A stretch of DNA of 64,000 nucleotides, from contig JAJPIJ010000013.1 of NCBI GenBank assembly GCA_021324815.1, positions 62,001-126,000 on the forward strand, read 5' to 3'. Both the position numbers and the translations under genes were made by a program. The notes under the pieces were generated by a model. The model had not been told where the DNA came from. It made no database searches and saw only the letters and a program-made list of their open reading frames with translations. Positions 48,686 through 56,910 of this stretch are shown here, in pieces (positions within the stretch are counted from its first letter, which is position 1; each line of letters starts with the position of its first letter). The stretch is from Gammaproteobacteria bacterium (GTDB lineage: Bacteria; Pseudomonadota; Gammaproteobacteria; JAJPIJ01).

Positions 48686-49942
48686 TCAAGACCATGTTGC
48701 CGCCAGCGCGCCGTCGGGCGCGGCGCCGAAACGGCTGCCGAAACGGCGCCCCTCGCGGTTCAGCATGGCCTCGAGCCACCGCACGTCCCCGACGGACGCG
48801 CGGTTCGCGCGGAAGTGACGTATCCGCATCGGCGTCAATGACAGTTGCCGCAGCCGTCCCGTCGTGGAATCAAGGGTGGGGAAATACATCAGCGTGAGAT
48901 CGGCGCGGTATGACTCGTGGCCGCCGATGCCCTCGTAGTCATTGATGAAGTCGCCGCAGCCGTACAGTATCAGCTTGTCGCGGTGCACCTCGATGGCCTT
49001 GGGATGATGCGAGGAATGGCCGTGGACCACGTCCACGCCGGCGGCGTCGATCAGTCCGTGGGCGAACTCGATCTGTTCCCGCGGCACCTCGTAGCCCCAA
49101 TTGTCGCCCCAGTGGATGGACGCCACGACCATGTCGCCGCCGCGTTTGACGCCGGCGATTTGCCGGCCGATGTTGCGCACCGCCCGGGGGGAAAAATCGT
49201 CCAGCACATTGACGCCGGGACGATCCACTGTCGCGGCCCAGGCCGGGGAGACACCGGCGCTGCCGGCGCCGAAGGCGAAGACCAGCAGGCGACCGCCGGA
49301 CGGCAAGTCGAAGACCGCCGGCGCCGCCGCCTCCGCCAGATTGCGCCCGGCGCCGGCGGTCTGGATGCCGGCCTGGTGCAATACCGCCAGCGTTTCCTTA
49401 AGCCCGGCGACACCCCAATCCAGCACGTGGTTGTTGGCCAGCGAGCAGCAATCGATCCGCGCCGCCGACAGGCACGGCGCGTTGGCAGGATGCATGCGGT
49501 AATGGATGCCCTTGCCGCGCCACTCGGATTCGCTCGTGGTCACGGCGGTTTCGAGATTGACGATCCGCGCCGCCGGCCGCCGGCGGTCGAGCTCGGGGAG
49601 CGCATCGCCCCAAGGGTAGCTGAAATCCACCGGCCGCTGGATCGGCCCCGTCGCCGCCTCCGCCAGTTCGACATAGCCGAGCGCGGAACGCACATAGGGC
49701 TCGTACAGGCGCGGATTGCCGGGGTGGGGCAGGACTTGATCGATGCCGCGGCCGGTCATCACGTCGCCGCACAGGAACAGCGTGACGCCCGCGTTTGATT
49801 CCGATGTGGTCACGGCCGGCGCCGCGCGAACCAGCAGGCTGCCCAGCAGCGCGCGGCCGGCCGCCGCCAGAAAGCGCCGCCGGGCCGGCGGGTCCGGCCG
49901 CATGGGCGGCCGAGATTCGTCATCGCCGCGCGGCGTGCGCAT
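48686..49942 (-). CDS. CapA-family (poly-gamma-glutamate synthesis type) metallophosphatase-fold protein
   Basis: About 418 residues. A Tat-like N-terminus (ARRRFLAAAGRALLGSLL) suggests export. The CapA fold shows LFLCGDVMTGRGID, ARIVNLETAVTTSE, CCSLANNHVLDWGVAGLKETL, VVASIHWGDNWGYEVP and VVHGHSSHHPKAIEV. The family includes PGA capsule synthesis proteins, but most members are of unknown function and are metallophosphatase-like. The start MRTPRGDD begins nine bases past the rtcB stop; the longer frame in the track overlaps rtcB. Confidence 0.85.
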   Translation of the reverse strand: MRTPRGDDESRPPMRPDPPARRRFLAAAGRALLGSLLVRAAPAVTTSESNAGVTLFLCGDVMTGRGIDQVLPHPGNPRLYEPYVRSALGYVELAEAATGPIQRPVDFSYPWGDALPELDRRRPAARIVNLETAVTTSESEWRGKGIHYRMHPANAPCLSAARIDCCSLANNHVLDWGVAGLKETLAVLHQAGIQTAGAGRNLAEAAAPAVFDLPSGGRLLVFAFGAGSAGVSPAWAATVDRPGVNVLDDFSPRAVRNIGRQIAGVKRGGDMVVASIHWGDNWGYEVPREQIEFAHGLIDAAGVDVVHGHSSHHPKAIEVHRDKLILYGCGDFINDYEGIGGHESYRADLTLMYFPTLDSTTGRLRQLSLTPMRIRHFRANRASVGDVRWLEAMLNREGRRFGSRFGAAPDGALAATWS

Positions 49943-49949
49943 CCCGTGT

Positions 49950-51380
49950 CTATCCCTTGATGCATATGAGCGGCTCGACGCGCGCCACCTTGCGCGCAAG
50001 TCCCGCCGCATCGGCGGCGTCCACCACCGCCGCGACATCCTTGTAGGCCCCCGGCGCCTCCTCCGCCACACCCCGGCCCGAGGGACTGCGGATCAAAATG
50101 CCGCGCCCGGCCAGCTCGTCGATCACCTGGCGGCCCTTCCAGGTGCGATAGGCCTGGTGGCGGCTCATGGCCCGGCCGGCGCCGTGACAGGCCGAGCTGA
50201 AGGACAATTCCTCGGACGTCATCGTGCCGGCCAGCACGTACGATCCGGTGCCCATGGAGCCGCCGATCAGCACCGGCTGGCCGGCGGCGCGCAGCGGCTC
50301 CGGGATGTCGGGGTGCCCCGGCCCGAAGGCGCGCGTGGCGCCCTTGCGGTGAACGAACAGCTCGCGCGTGACGCCGCCGGCGCGATGCGTTTCGACCTTG
50401 CAGGTGTTGTGCGAGACGTCGTAGAGCAACGGCAGGCGCGCCCGCGGCAGGACGTCGGCGAACACTGCGCGCACGAGATGCGTCAGAATCTGACGGTTGG
50501 CCAGCGCGCAATTGATCGCCGCGCGCATCGCGCCAAGATACTGCTGGCCGACGTCGGAGTTGATGGGCGCGCAGGCGAGCTCGCGATCGGGAAGCCGGAT
50601 GCCGTGATCGCCCGCGGCGATTGTCATCCGCTTCAAAAACTCCGTGCCGATCTGGTGACCCAGCCCGCGCGAGCCGCAGTGAATCATGATCACGATGTCG
50701 CCCTGTTTCAGGCCGAAGACGCCGGCGGTCGCCGCGTCATGGACGGCGGTGACCTCCTGCACTTCGAGGTAGTGATTGCCGCTGCCCAATGTGCCCATTT
50801 CATCGCGCTGGCGCCTCTTGGCGTGCGCCGACACGCATTCCGGCTTGGCGTGCCGCATCTGGCCCTGCTCCTCGATGCGTTCGAGATCCTCCGCGTCTCC
50901 GAAGCCCTGTTCCACCGCCCAGCGCGCGCCGCCGGCGAGCATGGCGTCCATCTCCTCGGCGTTGAGACGGATGGCGCCGGTGCTGCCCATCCCCGCCGGG
51001 ATGCGGCGATAGAGTTCATCGGCCAGCGCCTTCTGCACCGGCAGGATGTCGGCGCGCGCCAGCCCGGTGTGCAGGCAGCGCACGCCGCAGGAGATGTCGA
51101 AGCCCACCCCGCCGGCGGACACCACGCCGCCGGCATCCGGATCGAACGCCGCCACGCCGCCGATCGGGAAGCCGTAGCCCCAGTGCGCGTCGGGCATGGC
51201 GCAGGCGGCCTGCACGATGCCGGGCAGCGTCGCCACGTTGACCAGCTGCTCGTAGACCTTGTGATCCATGTCGCGGACCAGCGCCTCCGAGGCATAAATG
51301 ACGGCGGGCACGCGCATGGCCCCGTGCGGGGCAATTTCCCATTCGTGTTCGGACCGCCGCTTTAACAGACCAAGGTCCAC
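49950..51380 (-). CDS. rtcB: RNA-splicing/repair ligase RtcB
   Basis: A 476-residue RtcB, joining 3'-phosphate or 2',3'-cyclic phosphate RNA ends to 5'-OH ends using GTP and Mn2+. Visible motifs are MPDAHWGYGFPIGGVAAFD, GGVGFDISCGVRCL (metal Asp and Cys), GSGNHYLEVQEV, IHCGSRGLGHQIG and SACHGAGRAMSRHQA with the guanylylated His. It is followed upstream by archease, its activator. It belongs to an operon with nnrS genes rather than with rtcA/rtcR. Confidence 0.96.
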   Translation of the reverse strand: MDLGLLKRRSEHEWEIAPHGAMRVPAVIYASEALVRDMDHKVYEQLVNVATLPGIVQAACAMPDAHWGYGFPIGGVAAFDPDAGGVVSAGGVGFDISCGVRCLHTGLARADILPVQKALADELYRRIPAGMGSTGAIRLNAEEMDAMLAGGARWAVEQGFGDAEDLERIEEQGQMRHAKPECVSAHAKRRQRDEMGTLGSGNHYLEVQEVTAVHDAATAGVFGLKQGDIVIMIHCGSRGLGHQIGTEFLKRMTIAAGDHGIRLPDRELACAPINSDVGQQYLGAMRAAINCALANRQILTHLVRAVFADVLPRARLPLLYDVSHNTCKVETHRAGGVTRELFVHRKGATRAFGPGHPDIPEPLRAAGQPVLIGGSMGTGSYVLAGTMTSEELSFSSACHGAGRAMSRHQAYRTWKGRQVIDELAGRGILIRSPSGRGVAEEAPGAYKDVAAVVDAADAAGLARKVARVEPLICIKG

Positions 51381-51383
51381 GGT

Positions 51384-51803
51384 TCAAACGTCCACGACCG
51401 TCTGCGCCAGCCATTGGCCACGGCAGTCCCGGGCGACGCGCAGGGCGGTGTAGGTCGCGCCCTTGACTTCCACCGCCGGCCGGTGCCGCGCCACATCGAC
51501 GCGCTCCCCCCAGGCGCGCGCGTCCAGCCGGCCGTCGTTGATATGCACTTCGAATCTGCTGAAAAGCATCTTGTTCACCGCCATCTCAAAGACGAGGCTG
51601 TTCAGCCATTCCGCGAACAGCAGCTCATCGTTCGGCGCCTCGCAGCGCAGCGCAACCTCTTCGCGCGGTGCGATGGTGTTGAGGTCCGCGATCACCGCCG
51701 TCAGCGCCAGCGCCGCCTGCTCGAAGGCCTCGGCCCTGGTCGCCCCGAAGCCGCGCACGCCCATGTCGGCCTCGTGGGGGAAGTGCTCCCAATGGCCGCT
51801 CAT
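51384..51803 (-). CDS. Archease, RtcB cofactor
   Basis: A 139-residue archease (HFPHEADMGVRGFGATRAEAFEQAALAL at the start, LLFAEWLNSLVFEMAVNKMLFSRFEV, VEVKGATYTALRVARD). Archease speeds guanylylation and turnover of RtcB. The long frame in the track (51384-52907) is archease extended backward through nnrS out of frame; the ATG at MSGHWEHF overlaps the nnrS stop by four bases. The gene ends three bases before rtcB. Confidence 0.92.
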   Translation of the reverse strand: MSGHWEHFPHEADMGVRGFGATRAEAFEQAALALTAVIADLNTIAPREEVALRCEAPNDELLFAEWLNSLVFEMAVNKMLFSRFEVHINDGRLDARAWGERVDVARHRPAVEVKGATYTALRVARDCRGQWLAQTVVDV

Positions 51804-52945
51804 GACCGCCGCACGTGAACCAGGAGAGCCAGCAACAGCGCATAGGCACCCGACCAGCACGCGGCCGCCGTCAGCAGAAGCGAATCGCCGCCGGCGACGT
51901 GGGCCGCCGCAAGGCGCGCGCAGGTGGCGGCGGCGATCAACACCGTGCCGATGACGGGCGCCCGGACGCGGGCGGGATCGAGCCTCGCCCGCGTCACGGC
52001 GACGCGCGCCATGACGTTCAACGTCAGGGTTCCCAGCGCCCCGACCGTGAGCGCGTGCAGCGCCGTGGTCACCGCGCCTCCCGCCAGCCACGCCCGCGCA
52101 AACAGCAACAGGCCAACAGCGATCCAGGCGTAACCGACGCCAAGGCACCACAGATCCGGCCGCGCGCGCGCCGCCCATAGCCGCCAGCGCAGCATGCGCA
52201 CCAGCGCCATGACGCCCGCCGCGGCGATCGCAATTCCCGCCGGAACGCGGCCCCACGGAATCACCGCCAGGATCAAGGCCACGACCACGCTGGCGATCAA
52301 GCCGGCCTCCAGTCGCGGTTGGACGCGCGGCCCGAGATACTGCCCCTGACGATAGAACTGGCCCGCGGCCGCCGGCGCGATGATGCGGCCGCCCATGAAC
52401 AGCATCAGCAGCGCGAACAGCAGCACCGCCTCGGCATAGGCCAGGTGTTGCGCCCCGCCGGCGGCCGCGTATCTGGCGATCTCCTGCGCGATGGCGGCGA
52501 GCGCAATCCCGGCGATCATGAATACAAAGGACTGGTTGCGCGCCTTCTTCGCGGCCCGCAGATATTTCGGCGCGACCTCCATGACCAGCATGACCACAAA
52601 GGCGCTGTTGAAGGCGACGGCCGCCGGATTCCGGGGCAGGAGCAGAAAGGACGTGCGCGCGGCGATCCACAGGCCGAGCAATGCGAGCAGCCGGCCCGGG
52701 GGAAGGCTGCCCAGCAGATAGCCGGCGATCACGGCGAGCGCGTAGCCGAACAGCATTTCGTGCGCATGGCCGAGGCTGCCCGTCAGGGCCGGTGGCACGC
52801 GCTGAAATCCGGTCATGCCGAGGACGGAGAGCGGCAGCACCAGGATTGCGTGCATTGTCGCCAAGGGGAAAAAAATCTCGTGCGCGGGCAATCGATGGGA
52901 AAGCCATGGGGATGCCGTCGAGTGATGGGTTGCGCCGGAGGTCAC
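51800..52945 (-). CDS. nnrS: NnrS-family haem-copper membrane protein (copy 1)
   Basis: A 381-residue protein with about ten to twelve hydrophobic helices. NnrS motifs include AHEIFFPLA, GSLGHAHEMLFGYALAVIAGYLL and VTTALHALTVGALGTLTLNVMARVAVTR. NnrS proteins protect denitrifiers and pathogens against nitric oxide stress and are usually controlled by NO-sensing regulators. It shares its transcript with a second nnrS gene upstream and archease-rtcB downstream. Confidence 0.92.
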   Translation of the reverse strand: MTSGATHHSTASPWLSHRLPAHEIFFPLATMHAILVLPLSVLGMTGFQRVPPALTGSLGHAHEMLFGYALAVIAGYLLGSLPPGRLLALLGLWIAARTSFLLLPRNPAAVAFNSAFVVMLVMEVAPKYLRAAKKARNQSFVFMIAGIALAAIAQEIARYAAAGGAQHLAYAEAVLLFALLMLFMGGRIIAPAAAGQFYRQGQYLGPRVQPRLEAGLIASVVVALILAVIPWGRVPAGIAIAAAGVMALVRMLRWRLWAARARPDLWCLGVGYAWIAVGLLLFARAWLAGGAVTTALHALTVGALGTLTLNVMARVAVTRARLDPARVRAPVIGTVLIAAATCARLAAAHVAGGDSLLLTAAACWSGAYALLLALLVHVRRS

Positions 52946-52994
52946 GAGCCGATTCTACGCCTGCGCCGCGCCCCGGGGATGCCTGCGCCGGCGG

Positions 52995-54206
52995 TCAGCC
53001 GGGACGGCCGTCGGCACGTGGACGCAGCAGCTTGGGCGCATAGACGATCAAATAGATCAAAAACGCCCCCGCCCACAGGCAGCTCGCGACATGGGTCGCC
53101 ACAACGATGTTGACCGCCGGCACCGCCAGGGGGGTGATGATCCGCAACATTGCGGCGAACGAAATCATCAGATAGGCCGCGGCGATGACCGGCGCGACCT
53201 TGAGCGGCCGGCCGGTGTGGCCCAGCGCCACCCGCGACATCATCCCCAGCGTGAAGGTGCCGATGGCGCCGGCGCCGAGGCCGTGGATGGCGTCCTGCCA
53301 TCGCATCCAGCCCGTGAGCGACGCCGCCCTGAGCAGCAGCCCGATCACCACCCAGGCGTAGCCCAGATGCAGCACCCACAGGATCGGCCGGCCCGCCGTC
53401 TTCACCGTCTGCCAGCCGCGCATGCGCCAGGCGTTGATGGCGCCGGCCGTCAATGCCGCCAGGCCCTGCAACCAGGGCAGGGCGGGAATGAACTCCAGTC
53501 CCGTCAACGCCAGCACGGCGTACAGCGCCCACCGGTCGGTCCAGTTGGGTTCGCGCGGCGGACTGCCGACCGCATTGGCGGTGAAGCTCGGCACCACGCG
53601 TCCGCCCACGACCACCATGAGCACGGTGACCAGATCGATCGCCGTCTTGAGGCCCAGCTCCTCTCCATTCGGGACGATCCGCATGGCGCCCAGATGAATC
53701 AGCGCATCGGCGGCGGCGAACGCCATCAGCACCCGCGGAAACAGGAAATGGCGCGGTTTGCCGGCGGCGACGATGGACGGGCGGATGGCCGCCGCCAGCG
53801 CCGGGAAAAAAGCCGCATCAACGATCGCAACCAGCCACAGCGGCAGCCACGCGCTCAGCAACATCGCCGCGCGGCCGGCCAGCCAGATCGCGGCCAACGC
53901 CGCCAGCGCGCCGCCCCTGTGTCCCGGCACGCCGGTCCAGTTCGGGACCGCCGTCAGCAGAAATCCCGCGATGACGGCGGCGGTGAAGCCGAAAATCATC
54001 TCATGGCCGTGCCACACCGGCGCCATGTAATTCATGGGCAGCGGGAAGACGGCGCCGTAGATAAGCGACCACAACGGCATCCACACCGAGGCGGCAAGCG
54101 CCGCGAGCAGGAAGAACGGCCGGAACCCCAGCGCCCAGACGGGATGTGACCAGGAACGCATCACCTGCCCACGCGCGCGGACAAGGCGGAAAAACGAACG
54201 CGGCAT
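52995..54206 (-). CDS. nnrS: NnrS-family haem-copper membrane protein (copy 2)
   Basis: A 403-residue multi-helix membrane protein: HPVWALGFRPFFLLAALAA, APVWHGHEMIFGFTAAVIAGFLLTAVPNWTG, GGRVVPSFTANAVG, QDAIHGLGAGAIGTFTLGMMSRVALGHTGR. This is the classical NnrS form; copy 1 is more diverged. The ATG at 54206 is given, but the internal ATG at 54161 (MRSWSHPVW) is an attractive alternative because it overlaps the stop of an 18-codon leader frame (TGATG). It is the first gene of the nnrS-nnrS-archease-rtcB-capA unit. Confidence 0.92.
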   Translation of the reverse strand: MPRSFFRLVRARGQVMRSWSHPVWALGFRPFFLLAALAASVWMPLWSLIYGAVFPLPMNYMAPVWHGHEMIFGFTAAVIAGFLLTAVPNWTGVPGHRGGALAALAAIWLAGRAAMLLSAWLPLWLVAIVDAAFFPALAAAIRPSIVAAGKPRHFLFPRVLMAFAAADALIHLGAMRIVPNGEELGLKTAIDLVTVLMVVVGGRVVPSFTANAVGSPPREPNWTDRWALYAVLALTGLEFIPALPWLQGLAALTAGAINAWRMRGWQTVKTAGRPILWVLHLGYAWVVIGLLLRAASLTGWMRWQDAIHGLGAGAIGTFTLGMMSRVALGHTGRPLKVAPVIAAAYLMISFAAMLRIITPLAVPAVNIVVATHVASCLWAGAFLIYLIVYAPKLLRPRADGRPG

Positions 54207-54217
54207 CCCATGGACAT
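54161..54217 (-). CDS. Candidate 18-residue leader peptide before nnrS
   Basis: On the minus strand AAGGAG is followed by ATG (54217-54215) opening MSMGCRVRFSALSARVGR, whose TGA overlaps the nnrS ATG at 54161 as TGATG. This small frame has a better ribosome site than either nnrS start. It could couple translation to nnrS. It may also be fortuitous. Confidence 0.3.
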   Translation of the reverse strand: MSMGCRVRFSALSARVGR

Positions 54218-54252
54218 TTCTCCTTGAGCCGCCACCGGGGCGGCATCGTCAA

Positions 54253-54258
54253 AATATA
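54253..54258 (-). promoter_or_regulatory. Candidate -10 box of the nnrS operon
   Basis: On the minus strand TATATT lies about 47 bases before the nnrS ATG at 54206. The -35 region is not consensus (TGCGCC), which suits an activator-dependent promoter. No FNR-type palindrome was found here. Confidence 0.4.
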
Positions 54259-54288
54259 CACCCGCTTCAGACCGGCGCACTGTTGTGT

Positions 54289-55977
54289 TCAGGGCCTGGG
54301 AAGCATGGAAACGACATGGTCGGCGACACGGAAGCTGTTGGCGTAGATGGTGAAGGTAAAGGGGACGCTGCCGCCCGTGGGCATGAAGCTGCCATCGCTG
54401 ACGTACAGGTTCTCGACGTCGTGCACGCGGCAGTGACTGTCGAGCACGGAGGTCGCCGGATCGGCGCCGAAGCGGCAGCCGCCGGCCTGGAGATTGGGCG
54501 TGGGCGCGCCGTTCGGCGCCGAGACCACATCGCGGAATTTCATCCGCTCGAGCACCGGCCGCGCACGATCGGAGAGATACTGCGACACCCTGTCGTCATG
54601 GGGATGGCGGCCGATGCGCACGCGCGCCACCGGCAATCCCCATTTGTCCTTCACCACCGGATCGAGCGTCACAAAGCAATCGTCTTGTGGCAGCCAGTCA
54701 CAGAAGATTTCAAAGCGCAGAATGCGGCTCGTCTTGAACACCTGCTCCAGCCGGCGCTTGAGCGTCGCGCCCCACACCAGCGTGCCATCCTCCGCGAATC
54801 GCTCGGAGAGCGCGCGGGCGAGGTAGCCGGGGGAGTTGAGCACGAAATCGATGGTGCCGCCCTTGGCCCTTCCACCCAGCGCCGGGTCCTCGATGTGATA
54901 CCAATCCTGCAAGCCGCGGTTGACGAACGGCCCGATCTGTTTCATCTCTTCGACCACGCCGGCGTCCATCCCGTCATAGGGCAGATGGCCGGCGCCCGTC
55001 GCGCCGGCGGAGAAGATCAGGTTGCGGCCCACCTGGCCGCGATTGTTGCCCAGGCCCCGCGGATGCTTCGGGCCGGTCGACAGCAGCAGGAGGCGCGCGG
55101 ATTCGATCGCCTGGCAGGCGACGACATAGACATGCGCATCCACGCGCCGCTGGATGCCTTCCCGATCGTAATAGAGGGCGCCGGTGACGCGGCCGCGGTG
55201 GTCGCTTGTCAGCTTGAAAACATGGGCGTGGGGCCGGATCTCGCAGCGACCGGTGGCGACGGCGCGATCGAGGAGCGCGGCGCGCGCGCCGCCCTTGGCG
55301 CCGCTGGCGCAGCCGTAGCTGCCGCAGAAGCCGGAATACTGGCAGCCGCCGCGACCCCTAGCCGGCGCCGGCAGGATGGCGCGGGCCACCGGCAGCGGCG
55401 TCAGGCCGAGCTCGCCGCAGGCGCGATCGATCCACCCCGCGAGCACGTGCTCCCGCGTGGGCGGAAAGGGGAAGTCGGCGGTCGAGCGCGGCTCGGCGAA
55501 GCGGTGCGAAACGACGCGGCCGGAGACGCCGACCTCGCGCTCGACCCGGGCGTAGTAAGGCTCGAGATCGTCGTAACTGATCGGCCAGTCGGCGATGTTC
55601 GCGCCGGCGATGGGACCGAAGGTGTCGAGCAGATGAAAATCGTCCGGCTTGAGGCGGAAGAACTGGCCGCTCATGAAATTCGACGAGCCGCCGACGCAAT
55701 TGCCGTTCCAGTAATCGTGGCCGGATTTCGGATCGGAGGTGGGCAGCGCCGACCAGCCGCCGTCGGCGGGCTCCTCGATCACCTGCGGCTCGTCGAGGTG
55801 ACTCGATCGGAACGGCCGGCGGTGGCAGCAGGCGAGTTCGTCCTTGTAGAAATCCTTCTCCGTGAACCAGGGACCCTTTTCCAGCACCACCACCGAGAAG
55901 CCGGCCCGCGCAGCCTCGAAGGCCACCGGGGCGCCACCGGCGCCGCTGCCGATCACGCAAACGTCGCAGTCCTTCAC
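54289..55977 (-). CDS. GMC-family FAD-dependent oxidoreductase
   Basis: About 562 residues. The FAD-binding fold starts at once (CDVCVIGSGAGGAPVAFEAARAGFSVVVLEKGPW) and continues with GNCVGGSSNFMSG and YVVACQAIESARLLLLS. The C-terminal GMC domain has QAGGCRFGADPATS and NLYVSDGSFMPTGGS. The large-subunit style resembles gluconate 2-dehydrogenase and related periplasmic alcohol or sugar dehydrogenases, and the next gene upstream is a subunit 3-like protein. The GTG start at 55977 overlaps that gene by GTGA. The usual His before QAG and Asn in the last motif appear replaced (NLQAGG, SVPFTFTIYANSF), so the active site is atypical. No cytochrome c subunit is adjacent. Confidence 0.88.
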   Translation of the reverse strand: MKDCDVCVIGSGAGGAPVAFEAARAGFSVVVLEKGPWFTEKDFYKDELACCHRRPFRSSHLDEPQVIEEPADGGWSALPTSDPKSGHDYWNGNCVGGSSNFMSGQFFRLKPDDFHLLDTFGPIAGANIADWPISYDDLEPYYARVEREVGVSGRVVSHRFAEPRSTADFPFPPTREHVLAGWIDRACGELGLTPLPVARAILPAPARGRGGCQYSGFCGSYGCASGAKGGARAALLDRAVATGRCEIRPHAHVFKLTSDHRGRVTGALYYDREGIQRRVDAHVYVVACQAIESARLLLLSTGPKHPRGLGNNRGQVGRNLIFSAGATGAGHLPYDGMDAGVVEEMKQIGPFVNRGLQDWYHIEDPALGGRAKGGTIDFVLNSPGYLARALSERFAEDGTLVWGATLKRRLEQVFKTSRILRFEIFCDWLPQDDCFVTLDPVVKDKWGLPVARVRIGRHPHDDRVSQYLSDRARPVLERMKFRDVVSAPNGAPTPNLQAGGCRFGADPATSVLDSHCRVHDVENLYVSDGSFMPTGGSVPFTFTIYANSFRVADHVVSMLPRP

Positions 55978-56528
55978 CGCTTCAGCAACTCGAAATAACG
56001 CTTGTCCGCCGGCGGGCGGGGGAAGCCGGGTATGTAATCCAGCCATGTCCAACCGGCCTCGCGGGTGTTGCCGCCGTACACGGGATCGGTCAGCAGCGCC
56101 TCGAGCAGGTAATATAGCAGCAGCGCCAGCCAGTTCCTGCCCGCCTCGCTCCCCCGCTCCATCCGGCGAAGCAGCGCCTCCCGCCCGGACACCGTGAGCG
56201 TGTCAAACGATCCGCCTGCATGATCCCGGACCCATGTCTTTTGCAGCCAGCCGGCGCCCGCCAGCAGAAATTTTTTCTCCTGCGGATCCGCATCCGGCGC
56301 GTCGAGGGCCGCGCGCAGATAGCCGATGGCGTTGATCTGCGCGGCGCCGGGCGCGCCGGCCTCCACCGGCAGGAGGTGCGCCTGCACCGACGCAATGATT
56401 TCCCAGAGGGGGTCGGAACCCGCGTCGGTGGCGGCGGGGACCGGGGCGGCATCCGCGATTTCCGTCACGCCGAGAACGAGGCCGGCACCGGCGGTCAGGC
56501 TTTTCAGAAACGCCCGCCGGCGCAGCAA
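55974..56528 (-). CDS. Gluconate 2-dehydrogenase subunit 3-like protein with Tat-type signal
   Basis: About 184 residues. A twin-arginine-like leader (LRRRAFLKSLTAGAGLVLGV) would export it, probably dragging its GMC partner across the membrane as is known for gluconate dehydrogenase subunit 3. The mature part (DPLWEIIASVQAHLLPVEAGAPGAAQINAIGYL, WLALLLYYLLEALLTDPVYGGNTREAGWTWLDYIPGFP) matches the family. The TTG at 56528 follows GGAG by eight bases; a GTG at 56546 is the alternative. The ATG at 56666 in the track adds an unrelated, non-signal-like stretch. Confidence 0.82.
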   Translation of the reverse strand: MLRRRAFLKSLTAGAGLVLGVTEIADAAPVPAATDAGSDPLWEIIASVQAHLLPVEAGAPGAAQINAIGYLRAALDAPDADPQEKKFLLAGAGWLQKTWVRDHAGGSFDTLTVSGREALLRRMERGSEAGRNWLALLLYYLLEALLTDPVYGGNTREAGWTWLDYIPGFPRPPADKRYFELLKR

Positions 56529-56906
56529 CAGGCGCTCTCCTATCACCCTGGCCTGCGCGGCATGGGAATAACGGAATGCCGGGCGCGTGGTGGAAACAAC
56601 GGATGTGGCGCGCGTGATTTTCACTGGCGGGCGGGTTGTATCACCCCGGCTGGAGCAAATCCGCAATTCGCGGTTTTTATCAACCAGCGCTGGTTATGTG
56701 AAACCGCGGCGATGGCGGTTTTCATTGGTTCGACGGTTTCCTTGACGTGCATCCGCGCAAAAGGGCGATGATTTTATGATGATGACCGCCGGCCGGCGAA
56801 AATTAATTCGAGGAAATTTGATCTGGATCAAAAAGAATGCAAAGCGGGCGGAGCACACATTAGAGCTGATGATATTGGCATGGACGGTGCCTGAAGTGTC
56901 GGCCAT
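56529..56906. other. Divergent control region before pqqB
   Basis: About 380 bases with no convincing intact gene. It contains the perfect FNR-type box at 56818-56831 and, from 56869, a stretch whose first ten codons look like the start of PqqA (see pseudogene entry). The rest holds nothing I can recognise. Confidence 0.5.
56818..56831. promoter_or_regulatory. Perfect FNR/ANR-type box upstream of pqqB
   Basis: TTGATCTGGATCAA fits the palindrome TTGAT-N4-ATCAA with no mismatch. It ends 75 bases before the pqqB start. A matching -10 at class II spacing is poor (CATTAG-like), so the mode of action is unclear and repression is possible. Confidence 0.7.
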
Positions 56907-56910
56907 ATGC
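56869..56910 (+). pseudogene. Possible truncated pqqA remnant abutting pqqB
   Basis: The frame starting [14 protein letters not shown] resembles the N-terminal half of PqqA precursors (W-x-x-P followed by hydrophobics), where the peptide should continue to a Glu-x-x-x-Tyr crosslink motif. Instead the frame runs into the pqqB start in another reading frame and reads CEYIFLAR with no Tyr four residues after the Glu. It is either a deletion remnant or chance. Confidence 0.25.
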
